Shown piece after piece: positions 40,036 to 50,608 of a stretch of 64,000 bases of DNA. Where the stretch lies: positions 1 to 64,000 of the forward strand of contig NW_005198966.1 of NCBI RefSeq assembly GCF_000372725.1. The letters are read 5' to 3'. Source of the DNA: Emiliania huxleyi CCMP1516 (Eukaryota; Haptophyta; Isochrysidales; Noelaerhabdaceae). The notes under the pieces were generated by a model. That model was not told where the DNA came from, did not search any database, and saw nothing but the letters and a program-made list of their open reading frames with translations. The first letter of the stretch is position 1, and each line of letters opens with the position of its first letter. Position numbers and translations under genes: made by a program.

Positions 40036-42954
40036 ATGTTGGCGCGAGGCATGGCCCGGGCCCTCTCAGCAACCTCGGCAGACACAGCCGACGTCGACGC
40101 TGGCTTTGAGCATGCACACGGCCTTGAGGTTCGGCATGACCCCGTACTGCGCCCCTCCCAACCCTAGCCTGACAGCTGAAGCCCGCTCACCGAGCAAAAG
40201 CCCTTGCACCACCGCAAGGGCGGACGCCGCGAGTCTTGCCAGTCCCTCACGTCGCGTGCACTCCACCACTCTCAGGTCGAGTTTGACGACGTGGTCATGT
40301 CGTTCCTCTTCCTGATTGCCGTGTGGGTGGGGGGCAAGGCGGCGGCGGGTATGCGGATGCCGTCGCTGGTGGGCGAGCTTGCCGTGGGCCTTGTGATGGG
40401 GCCGCCACTCCTCGACGTTGTTCCGCTCGCCGAAGCGCTCATGCTCTACGGAGAAGTCGGACTGCTGCTGTTGGTGCGCCGCTGCCGCCCCTCCGCCGTG
40501 CGCCGCTCCCAGTGGACGCCAGGCATCGGAATCCAGAAGGCGGCTGCGGCGAGCTCTGAACTCCTGTCCACCCGCAGCGCACAGAGAGCGCTGCGACACA
40601 GCCACCGACGGAATCTCATGCGTCTGCGCATGCCGGCGCAGGTGCTCGAGGCGGGCCTCGACGCCGACCTGCCAATGATGCGCACCGTCGGCCCGCGCGG
40701 TGTCGCAATCGCCCTGTGTGGCACCTGCCTGCCCGTGTGCATCGCCGCCGGGCTTGGCCGCGCCGTGCTCGGGCTCGACCGCACAGATGCCAAATCCTAG
40801 CCCTGTAACTGTGAGAGGCAAGCATCCCCGTGTCCTCCCGGTGGTCCGCAGTGCGATGGACAGCTGCGCTCACGCCGCGTGAGCCCCGCCTCCTAGTCGA
40901 GATGTGTTCAGACGCGCATGGCCACGCCAGGGCTGCAGCACCGCACGCGAAAACGCTACCTTTGACCGCCGGCTCCCACCGGGTAGGCTCGACCCTCTCG
41001 CCAGCCTCGCCGCGGGGTGCACGCTTGCGCCCTCCTCCATCGGCATCGCGCTCAACGTGCTCCGCGCCGCGGACGCGCTCAACACGCCGGTTGGCCAGCT
41101 GATCATCGCCTCCGCCGTGCTGGACGACGTGATCGCGCTGCTGCTGCTCACTCTGCTGCAGGCGCTCGGTTCGGACGCCTCGCCCGCATCGATGGTCGCG
41201 CCGGCGGTCGCCTCGGTTGGGCTGATGGCGGCGGCGGTGGTCATCGCAAAGCATGGGACCCCGCGTCTTGTCCGGCTCGCCGAGCGGGTCGCTCCTGCGC
41301 AGCTGCGGAGCGGGGGCCGTGCCGCCGAGGAGCGGGCGCTGCTGTTGCTGCTGCTGCTAGTCACGGCTGTCTTTGTGCCTCTGGCGCGCGCCTTTGCTCC
41401 GCTGGAGAGCTGGAGAGCCTTCGAGACGTACGCCGCGACGTGCCACGCCCCCTCTAGGCGCATTCGCTCGGGTCCAGTCATTTGCTCGGCGCTTTTCTGG
41501 CCGGGCTTTCCTGCTGCACCATCCCGCGGCTGCACGACGCGTGGATCAAGCAGGTCAAGCGGCTACAGTCGTGGCTCGTCAAGCTCTTCTTCGCTGCCAC
41601 GTGCGGATTCATCGTCCCGGTCCGCTCCTTTGCTTCCGCCACCGTCTTTGGCCGTGCCGCACTTTTCAGGTGCTGCGGAGCTCGATCGCACGACCGAATC
41701 ACGTCGCCACGCCCACCCGCTTCACCCCCTCCCCCCACCCCCCTCCCCGCTCCTTCCCCAGCTGCGCCGGCCTCGGCAAGCTCGCGTCGGGCTTGCTGGT
41801 GGTACCTGCATCGCGCGCCAATGTGTTAACGGTCGGCCTCACCATGGCCGCGTGGGGTGAGTTCGCTTTCATCGTCGCGACCGCCTCGCTCAACAGCGGC
41901 CTGCTCGACCAGACGACCTTCGCCGCGCTGCTGCTCGCGGTCCTCGCGTCGGTGGTGATTGCGCCGGTGCTCGCGCGCGCCGCCCTCCGCGGCTCGCAGA
42001 GGCGGAAAGAGCGCGCCATCCTCGACGCCATCAAGGGGGGGCGACGAGCTGGCGCGCGCGCGGGGCCGGTGGTGGACGTGTCAACAGCGCCCGTCTTCTT
42101 TCGGCTGCGCACGTCGGCGCCACCAGCGTGGGGGCTGAGCGTGCGGCTGATGGATCTGATTCGGCAGCACGGCCTCGAGGCGCGCGTGCAGCGTCCCTTT
42201 GCACTTGGGATCTGCGCGGGGATCCAGCTTGATGCAACAGGGAATAGCTCGGCCCTTACCCAGTGGTCCTCCGCACGTTGCCTCAGGTCCTCGACTTTCG
42301 CTCGCACCAGTACGCTTCGGCTATCCTCTTTGAGGTCCGCTAGTATGGCCTAGAGATCAACAGAGCGAGTTCTCCAATATCTCGAGCAATGTCTCCCCGC
42401 AGGTCCACCTCAAGGATGCCGACTTGCGCGCCCCGCCGACGCGTGCTTTGAGCGCCGACGACGAGGCGGTTGTGCGGCGGCGGCAGTCCGACTTGCTCGC
42501 TATCTTTTCGCCCCTTTGCGGCGGAGGAGGCTCGTGCGTGCTCGAGCGGTGGCTCCCGGGAGAAGCGCTCGCCTCGCGGCTGCCGCGCGCAGGGGTAGAG
42601 CCGGCGCAGTCGCATCTCGCGCAGGCGCTCGAGGGAGAGGAGGACACGGACTTCGCAGAGAGCTCGTACAAGTGTGCTGCCCGCTCGGCGTCGCGCGACG
42701 CCTTCTCCCTCACGGGTGCCGGGACTAGGCTTGGCGCTTTTTGTGGCGGTGGCGGCGGCATGGGCCCGCCTTCGCCGCGGATCGCAGCGCCGGCTTTTGC
42801 ACGGGGCGGCGGCGGCGATCGTGGGGTTGACGCGGTGATGCCTTCGTCTCCGAGGCCGCCAGAGTTACACACGGAGCTGACTGGGGAGCCGCTGGTGCGT
42901 CCCTCGCGGCGCGGCGATTCGCTTCCCTCGCCCGACGAGCGCCAGTTCGTCTGA
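40036..42954 (+). CDS. CPA2-type cation/proton antiporter
   Basis: Exons 40036-40128, 40276-40473, 40642-40772, 40987-41383, 41458-41669, 41762-42179, 42287-42334 and 42403-42954 give 682 residues in frame. Membrane motifs follow the KefB/NhaA-like CPA2 order: SLVGELAVGLVMGPPLL, GEVGLLLLVLEAGLDADL, LAPSSIGIALNVL, the ion-site segment IIASAVLDDVIALLLL with two Asp, HLLGAFLAGLS, FFAATCGFIVPV, and LTMAAWGEFAFIVATASL. The cytosolic tail of about 250 residues is not a recognised regulatory domain and is rich in Gly/Ser. It probably exchanges K+ or Na+ for H+ at an internal or plasma membrane. GC donors occur at 40773, 41384 and 42180 with duplicated exon starts. A 16-codon exon (VLDFRSHQYASAILFE) sits between two short introns. 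Confidence 0.85.
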
Positions 42955-43944
42955 GCCTGTACGCGGAGTGTGTATCCCTCGCATGCTTACTTCGGTTTCA
43001 CCGAGAGCCGCTCTTTGTAGTCTCGCACCGGAGTGCTGAGAGTCTCTTTCCCTTGATTATTGTTGTAGTTGTGTGTATCTTGTCCTGTTTGCGCTTCTAT
43101 CTGTGGCGTGATGTATCGTTTTAGAAACTGCATTCCACGACTCCCCGGCAGGAGAAAGCAGAAACCCCTGCCGCCGCGTGGCTGCTTTTGCGCGCACAGC
43201 GCCCAGCTCCGCTTCTCCGCACTCCGGTCTCCGCTGTATACGGGGTGTGGACCCTGAGTTGAACAGGGGTTGTGCGCCAAGCCCTCCTGCTCGGCTCCAG
43301 CGAGTAGACAAGTGTTACCATCAACAGAGGAGAAGGATCTGACCTCAGGGCTGATGTGACCAAGCGCTGGTAGCGTGGTTTTACCTCACACCCATGGTCT
43401 CACAGTGTGCCGGCAGTCGCCGAGCAGTGTCGCTCACACAAGCCGCAGCACAACTGACTGAGGGCCAGTGAGGGCGAGCCCATCGCTGTGACAGCTGTGG
43501 CAGCCGCACAGTGGGCTGTGCCATCTGTGCAGAGTGTGTGAGCAGCAGAGGAGCTTCACTCCAGGCTTCAGGCGCAAAGAGCTGCATGCCACCGAAAGCG
43601 CTGTCGAGGTTCGCCGAGCGCGGCGAAATCGGGGGACACCGTCACCGACGAGCGCGTTGGAGTATTCACTCCGGACAAAGACGGGGACACAGCGGACGGT
43701 GCGGGGTGTGTCCCCGTCATAGCGGCGAGGCGCGGGACCGTCTGTGGCGAGGTGGGTCGCGGCCCCGGATTTTGTTTTCTCACGGTCCACACCCTCTACC
43801 GCTCCTGCAACACCTACCTAATCCGTTGCGGATACGCTGCGGCGAGAGGGCCGAGCACCGCGCACCTTCTGCCGCCGTTCCCCCTTTGCTTTTTTGTACA
43901 TGTCATCACTGTCACTCATCGGACGCACATCTCGGCGCGGCCTC
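42955..43944. other. intergenic, no gene seen
   Basis: About 1 kb with balanced composition but no recognised coding sequence on either strand. The 43390-43560 part has short direct repeats of AGTGTGTGAG-like text. Confidence 0.35.
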
Positions 43945-44190
43945 CTAGGAGCCCTTGTCAACGCACAAGCCGGTCGGGTTGTCAACGTCACACGTCGCGG
44001 CGCCGCCCGCCTCTGCGGCACTGTCCACCACCCCCGAGGCCTCCGCGCGAACCGCGCCTCTTGCCTCCGCCTCCGCCCCTCCGCCCTCGCCGCGCCCCGG
44101 CTTGCCTCCATGGCGCATGACGAGGAGAGACGTCGCCGCAAAGACGCGACCGCGCCACCAGTCGACCGCATACCGGCTGCCTGCGTGGGA
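43945..44190 (-). CDS. hypothetical C-terminal exon
   Basis: The minus frame YAVDWWRGRVFAATSLLVM is followed by a Glu/Ala/Gly-rich stretch and CDVDNPTGLCVDKGS, with the stop at 43945. The hydrophobic start and acidic remainder look more coding-like than the other frames, but no exons upstream or homology can be pointed to. Confidence 0.25.
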   Translation of the reverse strand, partial: SHAGSRYAVDWWRGRVFAATSLLVMRHGGKPGRGEGGGAEAEARGAVRAEASGVVDSAAEAGGAATCDVDNPTGLCVDKGS

Positions 44191-44703
44191 GAGCACGTGA
44201 GCTGAGGGACGAAGAGTTGAGTGTGCGTCGGTACTGGCTGCCGGTGGAGACGCGGGGAGCAGCTGAGGGTGCGGAGACGGGGTCGCGCAGTGTCGAATGC
44301 AGCTGCAGCTTCGAGGCGTGGCATCTGCTAAGAGAAGGCGCATCTAGCGGCATCCAAAAGGAGTGGCATCGAGCGGAGTGGCATCGGGAGAAGGGCTGTC
44401 AAGCATCTAGCGCCGGGCTGCCCTCCTTCTCCGCCGCCACCTCGAAGCCGCACGCCTAGGTAGGTAGGTAGGTAGGTAGGTAGGTGTTACCTCACACTGT
44501 CTAGGCAGAGACAAGGAGGGCCCCCGCACACACGAACCCACACATACAGAGAGAGGGACGAGTGCACGCATTGGGCATCAGAGAGCCATAAGTGTCTGTT
44601 GTTGCCGCACGTCTAGGGAGGTAGGGAATGAGGTGAGGAGCAGCCAGAGGCTCGGACTGGGACGCCAGGTCGGTATGGGTGGACGCGAGACAGGAGATGA
44701 CGG
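44191..44703. repeat. TAGG microsatellite and dispersed repeat copy
   Basis: Seven TAGG units lie at 44457-44484. The segment 44657-44750, overlapping the 3' end of the acetyltransferase, is the second copy of the repeat at 35690-35785. No other feature is seen. Confidence 0.7.
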
Positions 44704-45736
44704 TCACATTGGAGCGACACGCAGACACACACAACTCTCACAAGACACTCCGCCAGCTGCCTGCGAGCAGTAGTTGTAGTAGGCGACAAGCACCCAGACT
44801 CGACGCCAGGCTAGTGAGCGGGATGAAGGTGTGGACCCAACGGCTTGGAGAGTGGTGCTCTTGGGAAGAGGTTCCGCTCCCCCCCGCCGCAGGGCGCGAG
44901 ACACACGGCTTGGAGCTCTAGCGGGACGAAGGTATGGAGCTAGCAGCACGCCTGCGAATGACAAGCTGGCGGGCAGGGGATCAAAAAGCGGCTGTGGACC
45001 GCCCGCCCCCTGCCACGCCGCACTCGCCTCGTACAAGCCGACGGCCGCGCGATTGCTCTTCTCCACCTCGAGCAGGGTCGGCCTGATCTCGGGCAACCTC
45101 GGGTCATCTCGGGCAATCTCGCCCCGTCTCCACCTCGAGCAACGGCCTGCATCCCGCCGATTCGAGTACCCTCTCCACCAGCCGGCGGCCGAGGCGCCGC
45201 CGCCTGCTCACAGCCACACTCGTGAACACACACCGTTCGGAACCCTCTCTCCGTTGGCGGCCGAGGCGACGGTGGCGCCGCTCGGCTGGTGCGACTGCGA
45301 GGTTTGTCAGTAGCAGCGCTCGGCCACCGTTGGCGGACGTGGCGGCGACAAACCCGACCAGCCTAGCAGGTAGACGAACAGTTGCTGTCGATGTACATCG
45401 AGATGAGCCGCCGATGCGGCGCCGCCTCCCGTCTGGCGCCGTGGCCTTGAGGGCGGTGCCAGAGCAGATTATCGCGCGGAGACTGGCAGCCTGTTCGGCC
45501 GAGAGCTGGGAAAACGCGATTGCGCGCGCGTTATTGAAGCCTCGCTCGCGGCCGAGCGTGCCGAAGAAGGCGCGCACGGTCAGGGCGACGGCAGGCTCGA
45601 GGTCGGCTACCTCGGCCTCAGAGATGAGCACAGACGGTGGCGCAGCAGCGGCTTCGGAGGCGAGCGGACCGACCAAACGGCCGGCTCGAGGCTGCGTGCT
45701 CTGCCAGGAGGGGAGCCAGGCAATGAGGGACAGCAT
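44704..45736 (-). CDS. GNAT-family N-acetyltransferase
   Basis: Exons 45736-45279, 45203-45134 and 45066-44704 give 296 residues. The acetyl-CoA fold is seen in ARLVGFVAATSANGG, LLLTNLAVAPAERRRRRLGRR (motif A, with the pyrophosphate-binding RRRxLGRR loop) and LLEVEKSNRAAVGLYEAS (motif B). GNAT enzymes acetylate amino groups of proteins or small molecules. The family branch cannot be told. Intron 1 has a GC donor, with a (GCG)CCTCGGCCGCC duplication on each side. Intron 2 has a GT donor with CTGCTCGAGGTGGAGA duplicated and an interior of TTGCCCGAGAT-type repeats. The C-terminal 75 residues after the fold are arginine-rich and might belong to an unrecognised intron instead. The frame is open upstream of the chosen Met. 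Confidence 0.72.
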
Positions 45737-46264
45737 ATTGGTACTAGCTAGCGGACGTGATGCCACAGCGGTGTGGAGGACGACAGACAACGCTGCATTT
45801 GCTGTGACCTGGAAGATTCTTAGACCTGGAAGAAGGACTCTTTCTCGATTTTTTTTTTTTGAGAGCGCCTTCGTTGTTAATAGTACAAACCCAATGGTCC
45901 TCTGCGAGCGGTCCTTTTTTTTTGGCACGACAAGGGCGCGGACTCGAAGAAGAATCACGGAACGCTGTCACGTGCTTTCTTTTCTTTCTTTCTTCGTCCT
46001 TCCAAACAAAGTCTTCTGATAAATGCAGAACAAAAAATCTCTCTAAATGCAGTATGGAAGATACAGTTGTACAAAGAGACGGAGGAGCAACGAGCCTACG
46101 AGCGCCCTGGCGTGAGCCGAAGACAAACCCTGCTCCGTGCAGCGCAGCGTGTCAGAGAAGTAAGCGCCGACAGGAATTTGTTTGTCCGACGCCGAACCTT
46201 GTGCTATTTTGCCGCGCGCGTATGTCTGAGAGAGAGATTTTTGAAAACCAACTCTTCTTCTTCT
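45737..46264. other. divergent upstream region
   Basis: AT-richer than its surroundings, with T runs at 45849 and 45917 and a CTTTCTTTTCTTTCTTTC tract at 45975. It separates the acetyltransferase (-) from the PC-esterase (+). An AATTCTTC-type motif is not present. Confidence 0.4.
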
Positions 46265-47380
46265 ATGTCTGTGCCTGCCCGCAAGCCCCGCCGGGAGTGC
46301 TTCACTGCGTCTGGAAGCGTCGTCCGCGCCCCGACCGACTGGCTGGCGCGCTACCGCTGCCCGCGAGGCGATGCTCCAGCGCCTGCGGCTGCACCCTCTG
46401 TGCTTGAGGTTGCACCCTCTGTGCGCACGGCACCACTGGCCTGCTTCCAAAGCGGAGAGTGGATTGAAGGCCCGCATTTTCACGAACGGCCATACAGGCC
46501 GATGGACGCTTGGCAGAGTTCGTGTGACCGGCACGGCAGCAGGCGGCAATACGGTAATTGGCTGTGGAGATCACACGCGCCAAACTGTGAGCATGCCGTG
46601 TCTGACATCTACTCCCTCTCATTGTGCGGTGACATTGCGGCGCGGAACAAGGTCACCAACATTACCATAGTCGGCGACAGCTTAAACTTTCAAATGTTCG
46701 CCTCCCTCGTCCTGACCTACGGCGACAATTCGAGTCAACCCTCAGAGTCAGATCAATGCAATCGACGACGGCCAGTGGTGTCGGCCATGCTCTGCCGAGG
46801 ACGAGTTCGCCTCCGATACATTCGCAACGACCGGCTTATTGAGAAAGGGGACATCCAGAAGGGACCGTGCGAGTATTGCTCTTCGTTTTGGGACATCATC
46901 TCGCGATCAGACGTTGCTCTCTTTAATCGCGGCAGTCACTACGTCGATCCTGCCACACTTCTCATCGAGACCACAACTTTTGCCAGTCGACTGAGCTCCT
47001 ATCCTCACGTCGCTGCTTTTTGGCGAACCACCCTCCCCGGTCACCCTGGCTGCGATCGATTCACGACCCCAACACCCTCGACAGAACGCTTTGTCAACAG
47101 CCCGCTGCCATACCACTGGGATGAATTCGCCTCACAGAATAGTCTGGCGGTTGCGGTGCTGCGCAAAGTGGCTCGCCCGCGCGTGTCGATTGTGGACATC
47201 TACAACTTCACCATCGGACGGCGCGATCGCCACCAGGGGAAGGGCGACTGCCTTCATTATTGTCTGCCTGGCCCGCCGGATGACTGGGTGCGGCTCTTTA
47301 TCTATGCGTTGAAATTACGGCAACGTATCACGTCACCGCTCTCGCTGCCGCATAACACATCAGCAGTCTTTCGCGCATAA
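46265..47380 (+). CDS. PC-esterase / TBL-like acyltransferase family protein
   Basis: An intronless 371-residue protein (the frame is open upstream to 46067). The family's catalytic signatures are present: GDS in VGDSLNFQMFASLVL, ALFNRGSHYVDP, FWRTTLPGHPGCDRF, and the terminal DxxH in GKGDCLHYCLPGPPDDW. In plants and fungi such proteins O-acetylate or deacetylate cell-surface polysaccharides in the Golgi or outside the cell. Cysteine-rich spacing (CEYCSSFW, CDRHGSRR) fits a lumenal domain. No clear signal anchor follows the chosen Met, so upstream residues may be needed. GC is lower than in the neighbours and there are no introns. Confidence 0.75.
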   Translation: MSVPARKPRRECFTASGSVVRAPTDWLARYRCPRGDAPAPAAAPSVLEVAPSVRTAPLACFQSGEWIEGPHFHERPYRPMDAWQSSCDRHGSRRQYGNWLWRSHAPNCEHAVSDIYSLSLCGDIAARNKVTNITIVGDSLNFQMFASLVLTYGDNSSQPSESDQCNRRRPVVSAMLCRGRVRLRYIRNDRLIEKGDIQKGPCEYCSSFWDIISRSDVALFNRGSHYVDPATLLIETTTFASRLSSYPHVAAFWRTTLPGHPGCDRFTTPTPSTERFVNSPLPYHWDEFASQNSLAVAVLRKVARPRVSIVDIYNFTIGRRDRHQGKGDCLHYCLPGPPDDWVRLFIYALKLRQRITSPLSLPHNTSAVFRA

Positions 47381-47899
47381 CAAAGAAAAATAGAAAGGTT
47401 GAAAGACGAAACACCCACACTCTGCTCTTCTTTCTCCCCTTCTTGTATGCTTTGCACATCGCGTCGACTCCCTTTATTCGCGTGAGCACCACCCTTGGTC
47501 AATACCACACTACGTGTGTTGCACCCACCAGAGAATTCTAAAGGTTCGACTGACTATTTCAGCGGCTGCGATGAGAGGAAACGAGACGACGTGGCGATGG
47601 ACCGCGGCGCCGAGGCGGACACGAGGCGGTCCACGCGGGTGGAGGCGGACACGCTGGCGCCCCGTGACATGTTTGGGCACGTGGCAGTCACGCCGGCGTC
47701 TCTCGCGCCGTGTGCTTGCGCATGGCACTCTCGCCGCGTGCTTGCGACTTACTCCCTCCGGGTCCCCTCGGGCTCGGGCCTCGGCACGCCTCCGCTGTTT
47801 GACGACTCGAACCCGGCTTCCCCGTGCACAGGCCAGCCTGCCAGCCATGCCCGGGCGTATCGTCGCGGGCCCCCCTGCCCAAAAAGTTGGAACCCAGTG
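47381..47899. other. upstream of the ankyrin-RING gene
   Basis: The reading frame of the downstream gene is open through this stretch from 47495, but its composition is shadow-like. AAAAAGTTGGAACCCA at 47881 echoes the sequence before the L2HGDH-like gene. No separate gene was seen. Confidence 0.35.
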
Positions 47900-49849
47900 A
47901 TGGTGAGTGCACGCGCGCTTGGCGGCCCGCCGAGTGCACGCGAGCTTAGCACCGGCGCAGGATCCCTGAGCTGCTCCGACGCGGCCGTGCTGGCGGCGGA
48001 GCGTGGCGAGGAGGAGGCGGTGCTGGCGTGGCTCGAGGGCGGCGGGCGGGTCAACGCGACGTACGAGAGAGGCGGCTTGAGCGGCATCACGCTGCTGATG
48101 GGCGCCGCCTCCAAAGGCCACGAGCGGATGGTCGAGCTGCTGCTCCGGCGTGGGGCGGATGTCAACCTGCAGAACAGCCGCGGCGACACCGCGCTGATGG
48201 ACGCCGCCGTCAGAGGCCACGAGCGGGTGGTCGAGCTGCTGATTCGGCACGGTGCTGAGGTCAACCTGCAGGACAGCGTCGGCTGCACCGCGTTGATGCT
48301 CGCCGCCCACCACGGTCACGAGCGGGTGGTCGACCTGCTGATACGGCACGGTGCTGAGATCAACCTGCAGAGCAGCGACGGCGGCACCGCGCTGATGCTC
48401 GCCGCCCACAGCGGCCACGAGCGGGTGGTCGACTTGCTGATACGGCACGGCGCTGAGGTCAACCAGCGGAACAGCGACGGCGGCAAAGCGCTGATGATCG
48501 CCGCCCTCCAAGGCCACCCCGCCGTCGTGCATCGCTTGCTTCGGGCTGGCGCGGATACAAAGGCTCGCTCTGCAGACGGCTGGTCCGCGCTGGAGATCGC
48601 CAAGGAGAAGGCGGCCAAGGTGCTAGCTACTGCCGACGCCGCCAGTGCTCCTGAAACGGACCACGCCGGGTGCGTGCGCGCTCTCACAGAGCACGCAGCG
48701 GCGCTGAGGGAGGCGCAGGCGGCTGAGAAGGCGGCCGAGAAGGCGCTAGAGGCCAAGAGGCGGCGCGAGCAGCGCGAGCGGGAGGAGGCGGCGGCGGCGC
48801 GAGAGCGCGAGCAGGCGGCACGACAGCGCGAAGCAGAGCGAGCGGCGGACGAGGCGCGGCGAGCGGCGGACGCGGCGGCGCTGGAGGAGCAGAGGCGAGC
48901 CATTGCGGCGGAGGCGGAGGCGAAGCTGGCCGCTGAGCGCGCGGCAGCAGAGGAGACGCTGCGGGCGAGGGAGGCGGAGAGGCTTGCGGCGGAGGAGGCG
49001 CAGCGAGAGGAGCAGCGGGCGGCCGCGGCGGCGCGCAAAGCCGCTCAGGCAGAGGCAGCGCGGCGCGAGAAGGAGGCTGCGGACAGGAGGGCGGAGGAGG
49101 AGAAGGCGAGGCGGCGCGCAAAGGCGGCGGAGGCAACGGCGGCCAAGAAGGACGCCAAGGCGAAGAACAATAAGGCCAAGAAGGCGCCGTCTGCTTTCGC
49201 GCTCGAGGAGGAGCGGAGGGCGCGGGCTGCGGCAGAGGTTCGCGCACAGGAGGAGAGGGCGGCGCAGCTGGCTGCTGAGCAGGAGGCGGCGAGGCGGGCG
49301 GAGCGGGAGGCGGCAGAGCTAGCGGGTGCGGCAGAGCGGGCGGCGCTGCGCGAGGATGCGGAGCTGGCAGAGGCGCTGCTCCGGTCAGAGGTGGATGCGG
49401 AGGAGGCGCTGGCGCGTCGGGTGTCGCGGTGCGAGGAGGCGGTGAGCAGTGAGTCGACCGGCGGCGGCGGGGACTTGCCGCGGCGTGTCGATCGGCTGGA
49501 GGCGAGCCTCGGCGCGGCGACCGAGGGCAGCCTCGAGGAGCGGGTCGGCGCAATCGAGCGCTTGATCGAGCCGGAGGCGGGAGAGGCGGCGGAGCAGCAT
49601 CTGCCAGTCACCGAGCCGCTTGCTGCCGTCTCACTAGCCGACGCCGGCCTCGACACGGGGCGGCCGGCTGCCCCCGAGTCCACGATGGGGGGCGAGACCA
49701 CGTGCATCGTGTGTTTCGCGAGAGTCAAGTCGCATGCTGCGGTTCCGTGCGGGCACCTGTGTGCTTGCGGGCCATGCTCTGAGCTGATGCGAGAGTGCCC
49801 TTACTGCCGCGAGCCAGTGATGATGTGGATGGTTCCGCGTCCGGTCTAG
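47900..49849 (+). CDS. ankyrin-repeat, coiled-coil, RING protein
   Basis: A single exon of 649 residues. About residues 25-60 form a helical cap (SCSDAAVLAAERGEEEAVLAW). Six ankyrin repeats follow (ITLLMGAASKGHERMVELLL, TALMDAAVRGHERVVELL and so on). A long Glu/Ala/Arg/Lys coiled coil (about 250-545) and a linker lead to a C-terminal RING at about 602-640: CIVCFARVKSHAAVPCGHLC, then CGPC and CPYC, a full C3HC4 set. This resembles XIAP/MGRN1-type C-terminal RINGs and suggests an E3 ubiquitin ligase whose ankyrins choose the substrate. Repeat units are very similar at DNA level and share the cap module with the next gene, so the two are paralogues. A GATG|GTGAGT at the chosen Met could also be a donor, so the N-terminus is uncertain. 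Confidence 0.82.
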   Translation: MVSARALGGPPSARELSTGAGSLSCSDAAVLAAERGEEEAVLAWLEGGGRVNATYERGGLSGITLLMGAASKGHERMVELLLRRGADVNLQNSRGDTALMDAAVRGHERVVELLIRHGAEVNLQDSVGCTALMLAAHHGHERVVDLLIRHGAEINLQSSDGGTALMLAAHSGHERVVDLLIRHGAEVNQRNSDGGKALMIAALQGHPAVVHRLLRAGADTKARSADGWSALEIAKEKAAKVLATADAASAPETDHAGCVRALTEHAAALREAQAAEKAAEKALEAKRRREQREREEAAAAREREQAARQREAERAADEARRAADAAALEEQRRAIAAEAEAKLAAERAAAEETLRAREAERLAAEEAQREEQRAAAAARKAAQAEAARREKEAADRRAEEEKARRRAKAAEATAAKKDAKAKNNKAKKAPSAFALEEERRARAAAEVRAQEERAAQLAAEQEAARRAEREAAELAGAAERAALREDAELAEALLRSEVDAEEALARRVSRCEEAVSSESTGGGGDLPRRVDRLEASLGAATEGSLEERVGAIERLIEPEAGEAAEQHLPVTEPLAAVSLADAGLDTGRPAAPESTMGGETTCIVCFARVKSHAAVPCGHLCACGPCSELMRECPYCREPVMMWMVPRPV

Positions 49850-50497
49850 GCAGAACCGCATCGCGAGGCTGCTGAACCCAGCTCCCAGCTAGCTAGAGAC
49901 GCTGACTCAGACTCTGATTGGGTCGCGCCGTATGTCTTTTGTGAGCCTTGGGATAAGCTGAAGACAGCCAGCGTCTGGAGGACTGCGACTGGAGCCGCTT
50001 CTGCCACGGCGGGGTTCTGCGCGGTGTCGCCGAGCCCACACCTCCAAAACTCGCCCCCGTGCAGCGAGCTGGATAGCCGTGTAGACAAGAAAGACACCTC
50101 ATCGGAGGGGACCCGCCGCCGCAAGTCGCGCCTGAAGTATGGCAGCGAGGACTTGTTCTGAGGCGTCAGAACCTAGCAGCGATTCCGCCCTCGCTGTGCC
50201 TTGCCGCTAAGCTTGGCCGCTCGCTCCTACGGCTTTACTCACAGCCAGAACTGTGAAGAGCTTGCCTCTCAGTAGCAACGTGCTCGGCAAATGGCCGCGC
50301 CTCAGCCCGCTCGGCGCGGGTCCACGGGTCGATCGAGCCGTCCCCAAGCAAGATTTGAGCCATAGTTGGGCGGTCCCTGTGCGACACGTCGGCCGGCGCA
50401 TCCACCTAGCACTGACGCTGCCACCGGTGGTGCGGAGTGCATTGCCGTTCTTAACGGAGTCGCCTAGGCGGCTCCGGTGGTGAGCCTGTGTGTGTGC
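49850..50497. other. intergenic, no gene seen
   Basis: No supported coding sequence lies between the two ankyrin genes until the promoter-like module. Confidence 0.35.
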
Positions 50498-50608
50498 CAG
50501 TCCGCGCCAGTCTGCGCCCTTGTCGTGCCAGTGTGCTGTGAGAGAGGCGTGTTAAGAATTCTTTTTCTCGTTGGAGTTTTGTTGTAAAATTCTCGTTGGA
50601 GGCGCCAA
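50498..50608 (+). promoter_or_regulatory. GCCAGT / AATTCTTTTTCTCG module before the ankyrin-kinase gene
   Basis: The phrases GTGCCAGTCCGCGCCAGTC, GTGCCAGTGTGCTGTGAGAG, AAGAATTCTTTTTCTCGTTGG and TTGTAAAATTCTCGTTGG follow one another and end 10 bases before the start codon. The order matches 13180-13265 and 58440-58660. Confidence 0.55.
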
